Below are positions 52,955-62,980 of a stretch of 64,000 bases of DNA, piece by piece (position 1 is the stretch's first letter; the number at the start of each line of letters is the position of its first letter). The position numbers were made by a program, and so were the translations under genes. The notes under the pieces were generated by a model. It was given only the letters and a program-made list of their open reading frames with translations. It was not told the DNA's origin and did no database searches. The DNA is from Daedaleopsis sinensis (taxonomy: Eukaryota; Basidiomycota; Agaricomycetes; Polyporales; Polyporaceae): NCBI GenBank assembly GCA_033807695.1, contig CM066307.1:744001-808000 (forward strand). The letters run 5' to 3'.

Positions 52955-53228
52955 GAGGCCCCAGGAGGCCCCGCGCGACTTAGCTTAGCCTCTTGTGAGC
53001 CAGTACTACGACTAGGAAGATTCTAGATTACGTTTACTAGTTCGTCATAGTAAGCTTGTACTGGACCCATCGCGTCGTGGCACAATATGCGAGCCTAGGC
53101 TGCCTAGTAGCATATATAGACTTCCTCGGCGGCAGAAATATGAGATGTCTGCTATCAGTGACGCTTTGGAATCGTTTCAGTGCGTATGAATCGCTGCTAT
53201 GATACAAAATATAAATGGCAAATCCAGA

Positions 53229-55662
53229 TCAGAGTACCACTTGCTCTTCGAGGGCACCAAGCTCGGCATACCAGTCCGACTCGGAAGCACCTTGACGGGG
53301 ATCGTAAGCCTGGCACACATGGACTCGGAGGGCCAACAGGTCAAGGACTTACCCTGGTCCTCAGTCCCACTGGCAGCATCGCAGACCCACAGCTTCGCGA
53401 CAGTCGGGTCATGGTCGCTCGCGCGCTCGCCGATGCTCCGCGCCCATGTGTTGACGTGCACATGCTCGACGGCCCCGCCCCGCCCCGCCACAGCGTCGCT
53501 CACGAACATGTGGTCGATCTCCTGCGCGTGCTGGTCGTACGCGTACGTGTAGCGCTCCGCGGGGGGCACCCCGCCGACGTCGTTCGCGTCGTGCAGCAGG
53601 GCGGCGAGCGGGCGGAGGACCGCGCGCGTCGCGGCGTACTCGTTCATGTCCCCGGCGACTATGACGCTTGCGGAGGGCGAGAGGGCGAGGATGGAGTCGA
53701 CGAACGCCTGGACGAGGTCACGGTGTCGTCAGATCGGTTCGGATGTGATGTTGAACTCCGCGCAGGGGCTGGCTGGTAGGTACATGTGGAGAGGACAGGA
53801 CGTACCGCAGTTACGTTCGCTTGGCTCAGACGTCTCTTGGATCCGCCGTTGACCGGAGGACGCGCATCGCCCTGTGCAGACGAGCTCTCCCGCTTCGAGC
53901 TGAAGTGGACGTTCACGGTGAAGAAGCGTTCGCCTGATGCGGTCTCCCAGGCGGCCGCGAGCGGCTTCCGTGCCTCCTCCCACGCAGGGTGCATCGGCTC
54001 TATGCGCCCGGGGTTGTGACTGCCACACAGGAAGGTCAGCGTGCATACCATCGGAAGTGTAGGAAAACATGAGCGGTACGGACGTTAGAGACACGCGCCC
54101 GAGAGAGTCGGCGTACGCTTGAGTGGAGACTGTCGCGTTGCCAGTCGTTCCAGGGACGAGGGACACCCGCTCGGGGCGCCATCTGCATGAGAATGGTAGT
54201 GAGCTTTTGGGATATCCAGACCGCATTCAGGCAACGCACAGATAGGCCACGCGGATGTTGCCACCTGGCTGGCCTCCGTCCATGTTATCCTCCGGCTCGA
54301 CGTTCACGAAATCGTAGTGGGCGCCGCCCCCGCTGGCCTTCTTGATGGCGTCGGCGAGGGCCTTCAGCGTCTTGTTGGCAGACACGACGCCGTCGTTGCG
54401 CGGGCCCGAGTCGTCCTGTATTTCCTGCACGAAGAGGATGTCGGGGGAGTGGAGGTAGTCGGCAATGTGGGCAGCGATCCGCGGTATATGGCGCGATCGA
54501 GGGAACATGTTCTCGACCTAGCATACGGTCACACGTCAGACACTATGAGCGGGAGCACGCGTTGAGGCTCACATTGTAGTCACCGACACGAATCTCGCAC
54601 ACATGACTCGATGAGTTGAAAGGAGCAGCCGGTACGTCGAAGTCAGGGGAGACGATGATTGTCGGAGCTGTTAATGGCAGGATGTAATAGGCTCCATACT
54701 GGATATAGTCACCTCGTTCAGTCTATGGTGTAGGTGTGTGTGCCATAATTTACTCACCTGGTATGTAACGATACCGGTGATATCACTCAGAACGGCGCCC
54801 ATTACTGGCTTGGGATTGCGAGTACCATCCAGCGGCTTTCCCATCAGGATAGCCTCGGGATGTGCTGGTGGCATATCGTCCGGGCCTGCATAGAGGTGAG
54901 GAGCTGCTCAGACTCAGAGAACACCAGCGCTGACCTGGAGAATGGATGGTCAAGCCACCTCGTTTGTTCTTGCCAGTCGTCGGCCAAGGACCATACACCC
55001 ACACAGAGCCGAATCTATCGGGGAAGTTCGCGACTGTCGGTGCGCGCACACTGACGAGCTGCCCTTCGAGGCTCTCCCAGAAGTCAAGTCCAAAGTCGTC
55101 CGGAAACAGAGTGGCATTCACAGACTCCAGCAGGGTCACATTGTTTGGCATCGATAACCATCCGTCTCGTCCGACGTCGAGCGACGAAAGTTGGTTGTTC
55201 GGCGGGGTACGGTCGACGCCGAGGACGACCGGTTTGACGGTGTGGCCCGAGGAGACGGTCGTGAGTTCCGTTATGTAGTCAATCTCTGTGAGGAAGAGAT
55301 TGTTTGGTGCCGACCGATACTCTGCGACGCGACCGGAGAGGGAGACAAGATCTCCCACTTTGGTGAACCTCGTGGCTGCACCGCCGTAGACACGTAGACC
55401 ATTGGAAGCGCGCGGATCATCAGAGGGCTCTCCTTGGATCCACACTCCATATCGGTCCTGTTCGTTGTTTAGTCGAAGCACGTATGTACATGTGAAGTGG
55501 CGTATAACATGCCTTCGCGGTAACGACGCCGGTCACTTCGTGGACGAACTGACCAGACAAGGGAGATTGGAAGGATGTCCCTTGTATGTCGGTAATCTTC
55601 GTGGCCCATACCCTAGCTGTAAGCAATAGTACAGCAGCAGTAATGTCAACGCTATGCTTCAT
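53229..55662 (-). CDS. Secreted endonuclease/exonuclease/phosphatase-fold nuclease (about 644 aa)
   Basis: Nine exons join: 55662-55513, 55457-54935, 54885-54758, 54698-54573, 54517-54240, 54182-54084, 54019-53806, 53707-53353 and 53290-53229. The start MKHSVDITAAVLLLTARVWA is a signal peptide. Residues 22-210 look like the OB-type N-terminal module of bacterial ExeM/NucH extracellular nucleases. The catalytic fold follows: GDYNVENMFP, FVQEIQDDSG with the metal-binding Glu, AGDMNEYAA (GDxN motif) and SDHDPTV with the catalytic His. It should cut extracellular DNA or RNA with Mg2+, perhaps for phosphate scavenging. Intron 1 has a GC donor (55512-55511) instead of GT. The last exon uses an AAG acceptor at 53291 because it gives a sensible ending; this end is the least certain part. 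Confidence 0.85.
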
Positions 55663-55972
55663 GGTACTAGAAGCCGTTGAGATCTAGGTAGTGGTGTCCG
55701 AGTCGGCAATGACAGGTGGTGGTGGTAGTTGTGAGCAGAGAGAGAAGTCGTGCCCTGTTCTAGGTCCAGAGAGGTAGCCAAGACGAGAAAAACGGCTACA
55801 AAGTCTCTCAGGCAGAACAAAGGCAGAGGCGGCCGAACGAGGGCAGTGACGTTGTAGAAAGCAACCCTAGTTTAGAACACACGTTCTCGATCACGTTGCC
55901 CGATTCAATCTGAGCACAGCCACCCTCTCCGCCCCCGCCTCCGAGGCCGCGAGCGGCTTGCTCAGCCTTCTC
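55663..55972. promoter_or_regulatory. Divergent promoter, nuclease and LysM genes
   Basis: 310 bases separate the two ATGs. No gene or clear TATA box was seen. Confidence 0.5.
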
Positions 55973-57170
55973 ATGTCGCCCTCGCCCTTCCCCACCACCG
56001 TCGCGCTCTGCCTTGCGTGTGCTGCCTCGCTCCCTCCTAGAAGGGCAGATGCAGATGTCTTCCACACAGCGTGCTGTTCAAGACCTATCTGCCCGAACTG
56101 CATCTCCAAGAACCCCCGTCTCGCGCGGTACAACCCGTGTCTGCGCTGCCTCGCCGGAGTGAAGGCCGTCAGCTCGCACTCAACCCGGGCACTCTCGAAT
56201 CGCGACAAGAGCATTGCCAGCACACCCGCGAATATAGATGGAGCCGTCCGAGATGAGGATATATTTGTTTTAGAGGACGAGGACGACTCCGATCTTGAGA
56301 CCGATGAGGATGGACCCGGAGCATCTCGGTCTAGCGGGAACGAGCTCGTGCCAAATGCACCCCCTTCCCAATCGGATGGTCGAAGCCGTAATAGCAGCAC
56401 CTCACAGAATCCCAGCAGATCTCCATCTCCTCCGGTAGAGGAGCAGCCAGAGGCTGCGCCGGGTATGCCGTCCAAGTACTTCATCCGGCCAGACGACACA
56501 CTCGTAGGCATATCCCTCAGGCTCGGTGTCGACGTACGTCTCCTATCCTACCGTCATTGAGCAGGTGCTATCCTCACGCAGACCCCATCCGCAGGGCCGT
56601 ATCCTCTGCCGTCTCAACAACCTCCCGGTGTCGACTCTCCGCACCACCCCACACCTCCTGCACACGAGAGCCTTCCTCCTCCTCCCGCCCTCCGCGCGCC
56701 CTGCACCCGCGCCCACCGCGGCCGAGCAGGCACTCGACGAGGAGCGCAGAGCACGCCTCGCGACCGAACGTGCGGAGACGCGTTTCCAGGCGATGACCAA
56801 AGAAACTGACCGGGCCGTAGCGAAAGCGTACGTCGCGCTCGCTGGGCTGTCCGACGGCGCAGAATCAGACGCGAAAGAGTACAACAAGGAGAAGGAGCCG
56901 GAGAACGGGCTGAGGAAGCGGCGCGCGCGCACCTCTGCAGACGGGGACAGAGACGGGGAGGGCAGTTTGGGCCTTGAAGGGCGCGCGATGGACCGGTACT
57001 TCGACGATGGTGACTGGGAGGAGCGCGAGCGGGAGGAGGGGCGGAAGGCTGCCATTTCCCCGTTCCCGTATTTTTCGCCACCGGCGGGGCCGTCGTCTAG
57101 CCGTGCCGCTGAGAAGGCATCTACAGCGTCGCTGGGCGCACAGAAGTCCTGGTGGCGTTGGGGCAGTTGA
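55973..57170 (+). CDS. LysM-domain protein with N-terminal Cys-rich zinc-type motif (about 378 aa)
   Basis: Two exons join: 55973-56533 and 56595-57170. Residues 12-60 carry a compact Cys pattern: CLACAASLP, then TACCSRPICPNCISKNPRLA and PCLRCLAG, spaced like a RING/zinc-binding unit. A LysM domain follows near residues 165-215 (YFIRPDDTLVGISLRLGV, then GRILCRLNNLPV), crossing the intron. There is no signal peptide, so this is probably an intracellular LysM protein of the LysMD type rather than a secreted chitin-binding effector. The rest is acidic, Ser/Pro-rich and later Glu/Arg-rich helix, ending SWWRWGS. Intracellular LysM proteins with this Cys unit are common in mushrooms; the function is unknown. 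The upstream frame lacks an earlier ATG. Confidence 0.8.
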
Positions 57171-57278
57171 GAGCGCCTTGTGTATGTATTATCGCTATGT
57201 ATCACAATGGATCTGAGGGCAGTGTGTCCATAGGCTAGTCGTGCTCACTCATGGCAACAACAAAGAGTTGTTCTGGAA

Positions 57279-58888
57279 CTACACACCGCGCATGAAGTAC
57301 TTGGTCAAGCAATCGACTGCCGCCTTCTTGATATCCTCGTTCTGCGGCCCGTTCTTCAGGATCTCCGTCGCGAACGTCACCTTCTCGATCGTGATCTCCG
57401 TCTCCTTCTCCTTCTCCGTCGCGCTCTGGCCGCCCGCTGCAGCCTCGGCACGCATCAGCTCCGTGCGCGCCTTGCTTTCCTCCACCTGTTGCTGCAGCAG
57501 CTCCTGGAGCGAGGAGCACACCCCGAGCAGCGCCTCCGTCACCGTCGTGAGCTGCGTCAGCGCCTGCATCGTCTGGAGTGCGTAGTCGCTCGGTGGCGCG
57601 TCCGGGAATGGGGAGTGCCCGTTACCGTTCGGTATCGGTAGCATCCTCGCGCTCGAGCTAAGGGCGCGCGGGCGGGTCGGAGTGGGCGGAACTCGGGACA
57701 TGAGAGTACTTCCTGAGCGAAGGTATGAGAATGACTGTGTGGGCGTGGCGGTTGGCGTTTGACGGTGATCCGGAGCTTGGGGAGGAGAAGCGTGTGTGTA
57801 GGTCTGTTGTGAGCCTTCACCTGGGTAGGAAGTATCCGGCGCGGGCTGCGCTGGATGGCCGGACATGAGCTGTGGATCAATCGGCGTGTGCATTCCCATC
57901 ATGCTGTGAGCAGACGCGGATGGGCCGGCCTCAGCGGGTGGGTCTGACGGACCATAGTAGGGCGCTGGTATGCCGGTCTTGGGGTCTTCGCGATATCTGC
58001 GGCAGAAGCAGGACGGGGTTCAGCCCTCGCGCTGTATCCAAGAGAGAGCACAGTGTTACCTCTTCTTGAACAAATCGTACCAGCCCGTCTCGTACCACCT
58101 GTCGATCACTTTGACGTTGAGGTTCCCGACGCTCAGCCCCGCGGCGCGTGCGGTGTCGAGCATCGTGTCCACGGCCGGTGGCTCCGCGCCGGGGTGCTCG
58201 GCGTGCAGCTGGCGGAGTTGGTTCGCGGAGAACGCCTGGAAGCCGTGCACCTGCTTGAACACCTCGAGATTGCGATGGTAGCAGCTCTTCAGTGCCGTGT
58301 ACGACTTTCGCCCGGGGAACAGCTCGGTCGAGCACTGGCGTTCGGGTGAGCCCAGTTCCGACACCCAGCCAGCGACAGCGGACGTACCTCGCGGAAGACG
58401 GTGTTCATCCTCGTGCGGAACGCGTCCCAGTGCTCGTCGCTCGTGAGCATCCATTTGAAGAACCGCGTCTTCTCCTCCTCGGTCCAATGCTTCGCGCCGC
58501 CGTTCGGACCGACGTCCAGATCCTGCACCTCCTCCCCGTCCTCGCCCGGGCCCCCTGCGGCGGAAGCGGAAGCCGTCGCGGCGCGTTGGCGGCGCTTCCT
58601 CGCCGACGCGTCGGGGGTGCCCGAGTCGGGCTGCTTCCGCTTCCCGGTCCCGTTCGCGTTCACGCTCGCGCTCCCGTGGTGCGTTGGAGAGTCCTCATCG
58701 TCCGGGACGTCGGTCTGCTGGGACTGCCGCTGCGCTGCGCCGGTCCCCTCCTGCGGGTCGACCGGGTACATCATCCCCGGGGGCGGCCCTTGCGCACCCT
58801 GCGGAGGGCCGGGCACATATGGCATCACATGGTGTGCGTAACCTTCCGGAGGCTGGACTGCACCGAACGGGACGTGCGCCCGGTGCAT
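57279..58888 (-). CDS. Myb/SANT-like DNA-binding protein (about 497 aa)
   Basis: Three exons join: 58888-58388, 58334-58060 and 57996-57279. After a Pro/Gln-rich start, a basic KRKQPDSGTPDASARKRRQR resembles a nuclear localisation signal. Then comes a Myb/SANT-like unit: KHWTEEEKTRFFKWMLTSDE, SYTALKSCYHRNLEVFKQVH, with spaced aromatic residues. The C-terminus forms helices (TEALLGVCSSLQELLQQQVE and ILKNGPQNEDIKKAAVDCL), perhaps for oligomerisation. A chromatin or transcription role is likely; target genes are unknown. The frame stays open upstream of 58888 for 20 codons without an ATG, so a short 5' exon may be missing. Confidence 0.8.
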
Positions 58889-59998
58889 CGAGACATATTG
58901 GTTGCTGGCGGTCGGGTCGGGCTGCTGGCGTAGACGGGGACGGGGCGGGTCAGCTCAGCAGCATAACGATGGATGTATGTAGATATTAGGCGGGATCATA
59001 GTGGGCGATTTAGGCGATTTTGGCTCGGAATCTTGAGATGCGTCGTCCACAAAAATCGCCTTCGGATTCGTTTTTGGGAACGTCGAGACGGTTGTACGAC
59101 GTGGATCTCAAGCGGCTTGGAATCGGGTCGGTCAAAGCAGTTGGAGACACACCAGATTCTCCTTCCAAAATCGCCCCAAAATCGCCTACTCTGACCACCA
59201 CTGTGCCCGGACGCGTGTCCACGACGGAAGAACGAGCCCCCTCTAGATCTCTCTCGGCTAGGCACCCGCAGGCGAACGGGGAAGGAACGAACCTGAACCT
59301 ACCTGAACCGGGCTCGTGTGGTTTGGCGGTTGGCTCATCATCAATGTCGAGGAGTGATTTGGGTCGGATGCGGGCTGGCCCTCGCTGGGAGCCGCTCCGG
59401 CATGACTGAGCGAGCTTGAACGGGCAGACAGGGCGAGTCAGAACCGGATTTCGCTCTGCGCTCGAAGAAAGGAAGGCAGGGCTTCACCTGGCGGACGAGG
59501 GCATCCTGAGGATCGAGGCGAGGTGGTTGTCGAGGAGAGCGCCGAACCGGTTCGAACCGCACGGGCTTTGGGCTGGGCGTCTGCGACGCTGGCCTGCCAC
59601 CCACCGGCGACCCTGAGACAAATGCACCAGCTTCGAATTAATTCGGGGGGCACATTAGCTCAATCATTCACACAAGCTCGGATATTGTGATGTGGGTGTC
59701 AATGTATGTTAGGCGGTGGACATTGTTCGGTCGGTGGTATATTTGGTATAACCTCATCTAACCAATAGTCCCGGGTTGATACAATCCTAGGCTTCGGCGC
59801 CGGCACCCTGCAGCCGGGTAGCTAACGGTACAGAAGGCATCGTATGGACAGCGAACATGAAGGTGAATAAAGAAGAGGAAAGATAGGCAATATGAACATA
59901 CGTTCCAAGAACTACCTAAGCAACACACGACAGATAACACATATAGTCGTCCGGGAAATAACGTATACTTTCACCATCCCAGGAGGCCACCACAGAGA
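58889..59998. other. Intergenic with an inverted-repeat element
   Basis: Apart from the inverted repeat at 59001-59189 no feature was recognised. Open frames around 59340-59610 are short and unlike the neighbours. No second gene seen. Confidence 0.5.
59001..59189. mobile_element. Small inverted-repeat element, MITE-like (189 bp)
   Basis: Left arm 59001-59023 (GTGGGCGATTTAGGCGATTTTG) and right arm 59165-59189 are inverted copies, differing by one substitution and a short indel. Both arms contain the unit GGCGATTT twice, and another inverted copy lies inside near 59049-59056. No coding capacity and no convincing target duplication, so the exact ends are unsure. Confidence 0.55.
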
Positions 59999-62335
59999 TC
60001 ATGCGCCCGAATCCCTTCGCCCACTTGAACCGTTGGGACGGTACATGTATTGGTGCGTGCCTGTACCGTGCGAGGACGGCGGCCGCTGGGAACCAGTCGC
60101 CGCAGCGGCAGCAGCAGCACCATATGACGTGGTCTGTGTCGGCCGAGGCCTATAGTAGGAACCTCTGGAATCTGTCGGAGGCGGTCCACTGGGTATGATA
60201 GAAGATGCGCTCGCCATGGTGGGAAGGGGCCATGGTAAATTTGATGCAGTAGTCGGGGGTGCTGGGGCATTCGCGCTTCGTGGAGTACCTAGCGTGTTTG
60301 AAGATGATGGGGGACGCTGGGGCTGCATTGCGGGAGATGCATTGATAGAGGTTGGGGTCGAGTTCATAGGGCTGCGAGTTGGTGAGGCGGCAGCTTGCGG
60401 TGGATGTTGATGTTGATGCTGGGATTGATGCTGGGGTTGATGCTGGGGTTGATGCTGGGGTTGATGCTGGGGTTGATGCTGGGGTTGGGGTGGATGAGAC
60501 TGAGGCTGAGGCTGAGGCTGGGGCTGAGGTTGAGGCTGAGGTTGAGGAGGCGGGGGAGGGGCATGCTCGGAAGACGCAGAATCGTCCGCGCGACGTCGCT
60601 TCGTCCCCCGCGTCGTGCTCTCCTTCAGTCCTAACGCTGTGGCCTTCAGAAGGATTTGGTGCCTGACAAATTATCGTCAGTCACGGTTCACAGGCATGCA
60701 GTACTTGTCCGGAGGCCGCGCGACAAACCTTGTTCTACTATTGCCCCATTGCTGGATTACCCAATCCCACTCGATTTCGCCCTTGCTCTGGGAACCACCC
60801 ATCTCCTTACTCTTTTCCGCGAGCCTTCGCAAACGATCTGTCTCCTCTTCTGACCAAGTTCCTTGATGACCGCCGGGAGCCGAATTGCCCGTTGCAGCGC
60901 TGAAAGTTGATATTGTTCCAGTGTTTGAGGGGATATGCGCAGACGCAGCGGCTGGTGCGCTGGCTTGCGCCGGAGGCTGAGGTGTAGGAGCGGGCGCAGG
61001 CGCAGGTGCAGGCGTTGGTGCTGGTGCTGGTGCTGGTGCTGGTGCTGGTGCTGGTGCTGGTGCCGTTGCAGCAGGTGGAGGCGGAGGCGGGGCCGGTTGA
61101 GCGGTAGGTGGAGGTGCCGAAGGGGCGGGGGCCGCCGGCTGCACTGGTGGAGGCGGAGGATAATAGGGCGTCGCGCCCTGTGGAGGGGGATAGTAGTACG
61201 GCGTAGTAGGATACCGTGAACCGGGAGCAGGAGGGTACATTGCGGGATAGTATGGTTGAGACGGAGGCGGCATCGCGGACGAGTTGAGCGGCATCACGAA
61301 GGTCTGAGGGTTAGTGATTACGGCGCCGGCAGGAGGAACGTGTCCTGCGGCGGGAGCAGGTCCAGGCGGCGGCGGCGGCGGCATCGAAGAATATGTCGGA
61401 TAGGTCGCAGTGGGGATGGCTTGTCCGACCAGCTGGCTGGGATTCGCGAGCTAGCACGTAGTGAGAATATGCGCACAACACTGAGATGGCAAGCGTACGA
61501 GATTGTCGCAAACCCGTTTCGCTTCTGCTATCATCATGAGAGGGTCTATCTTGGTAACAGGACCATTTTGATAGCATTGTGCAATGACCATGGGAGAAGC
61601 TGCTTTCTAGGGGGGGCAGGGCATCGCGTTGAGGAATGGAAATGAAATGGCAACTGGTAGCACTCACGACTAGCTCTTCCGCGGCGTTATAGAACTCTGA
61701 ACAGAGATTGAGGGCTCTCCACTGGAACTCGAAGAATTGTTGATTTTGCTGCGAGGTGTTCGCTCCAGGAGCAGGAGGGTACTGATAGAAACCGGGGTGT
61801 TGGGTGTTCGCTGGAGGCTTCGTTCCGCTACCGGCGGACACACGAGGTTTCCGGTTGCGTGAGCCTCTGGGTCGACCGGGTTTGCGCTTCTCGGCGGCAT
61901 CTTCGGGGCCCTGGGTATGATCTCGTGGGGGAGCGGCATGTCTGTAGTCCGCGGAAGGGGTCGCGGAGGGGGGACTAGGTGGGCAAACGGGTGGTCAGAC
62001 CCTGGGCATGAGGGCGAATCTAGATCGGGTAGGACGTACCCCGCTGAACTGGATTGTGACTGGACAGCATTCACGCGAGGAGAAGAATGGCTGCTGGCCG
62101 AGTGGTGGGGATGATCCGGGTCGTGGTGGTCGAGTTCCTCCTCGACGATGTCCTCGTCGTCTTCCTCCTCCTCCTCCTCTTCTTCGCGGTGACCAGAGCC
62201 GGCGCCATTCGTCACGGGGTGCTGGTGATGGGGAGTATAGGGGATATACTGCTGGCGGGGGGACGACTGGACTGTGGACACGAGCGGTGCATTGAGGGCG
62301 TGCGAGAGAGGTTGATAATATTGAGGATTGTCCAT
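59999..62335 (-). CDS. AT-hook/SANT nuclear regulator with Gln/Pro repeats (about 687 aa)
   Basis: Five exons join: 62335-62040, 61941-61668, 61606-61499, 61450-60729 and 60662-59999. After an acidic His-rich start (EEEEEEEEDDEDIVEEE), an AT-hook reads KRKPGRPRGSRNRKPR near residue 117, the minor-groove DNA-binding core. A helical segment follows (NQQFFEFQWRALNLCSEFY; MIAEAKRVCDNLLANPSQLV). A Pro/Ala/Tyr-rich stretch includes a run of Pro-Ala pairs. A SANT/Myb unit near residues 420-480 reads GTWSEEETDRLRRLAEKSKE, EIEWDWVIQQWGNSRTR, HQILLKATALGL, and spans an intron. The last part is Gln/Pro/His-rich with a 12-bp tandem repeat. It is probably a chromatin-associated transcription regulator, divergent from Mex67. 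ATG 62335 is the first ATG in this frame. Confidence 0.82.
60406..60488 (-). repeat. 12-bp minisatellite coding His-Gln-Pro-Gln
   Basis: The plus strand repeats GGTTGATGCTGG about six times with small changes at the edges. On the coding (minus) strand each unit is CATCAACCCCAG, giving HQPQ repeats in the last exon of the AT-hook/SANT gene. A GAGGCT-type repeat (60499-60550, coding Gln-Pro) follows. Confidence 0.85.
61016..61062 (-). repeat. 6-bp repeat coding Pro-Ala
   Basis: GGTGCT is repeated about seven times on the plus strand, coding alternating Ala and Pro in exon 4 of the AT-hook/SANT gene. It is a candidate length-variable microsatellite in coding DNA. Confidence 0.85.
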
Positions 62336-62980
62336 GATTTTCTGGCTGGCCAATGTGATAAAGCCCAGAGATGGATGTAACGCTGCGAGCGGAGAGCAAT
62401 CGATGTCGACAACAACAACCAAACCCCGTGGGAACACCCCGAGGCCTGTCCGCCCTCCCACATGCCATGCCTCTCGACGTCTGGCCTGCCACCAGACCTC
62501 TTCAAATATTCAATTTACGGCCCTACCACCCACTGCAGCGCGCACGGACCACCGCACACACAAAACAACGTCTGGACGACGTCCGAGCCCCATCCCAATC
62601 TCCTCGCGTGTCCCATATTTGTCCCGATGGCGAAAACTGCAGGCGACACAGCCGCCGGCACCCGAGCCTCACTAGACCAGTCACACAGTCACGCTGACGT
62701 CACGCACCACGTTACAGACCTCAATTCCAGACCGTGACGAGTCACGACACCGCAAGCAGTGACCGAGCGCGGCTCCGGCACACACCGTCTCTTGACTTGA
62801 ACCGCCATCTCAATCGTCCTTGTCTTCCTCTTCTCCTTCGCCCTCCACCCTCCCTCTGCAGCGCCACAGGTTGTGGGCGTTGCTGCAACCACCACCACGT
62901 ACGCTTCTCCCACTACGCCCTTGCGCAATCGTCCACAGCCGCATAACTCGATTGGTACGAAGGCGCCACAGCTCTCAACC
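62336..62980. promoter_or_regulatory. Divergent promoter, AT-hook/SANT and Mex67 genes
   Basis: 645 bases between divergent ATGs. No gene was recognised. It is CT-rich near 62810-62870, as in a fungal leader. No clear TATA box. Confidence 0.45.

Noticed and set aside
53291..53352. Nearer CAG acceptor (about 53311) for the last nuclease intron
   Set aside because: It gives a 42-nt intron and an unlikely Cys/Arg/Trp-rich ending; the AAG acceptor gives a 62-nt intron and a normal acidic tail.
60406..60488. CRISPR-like reading of the 12-bp repeats
   Set aside because: Units are contiguous without spacers and lie in frame inside a coding exon.
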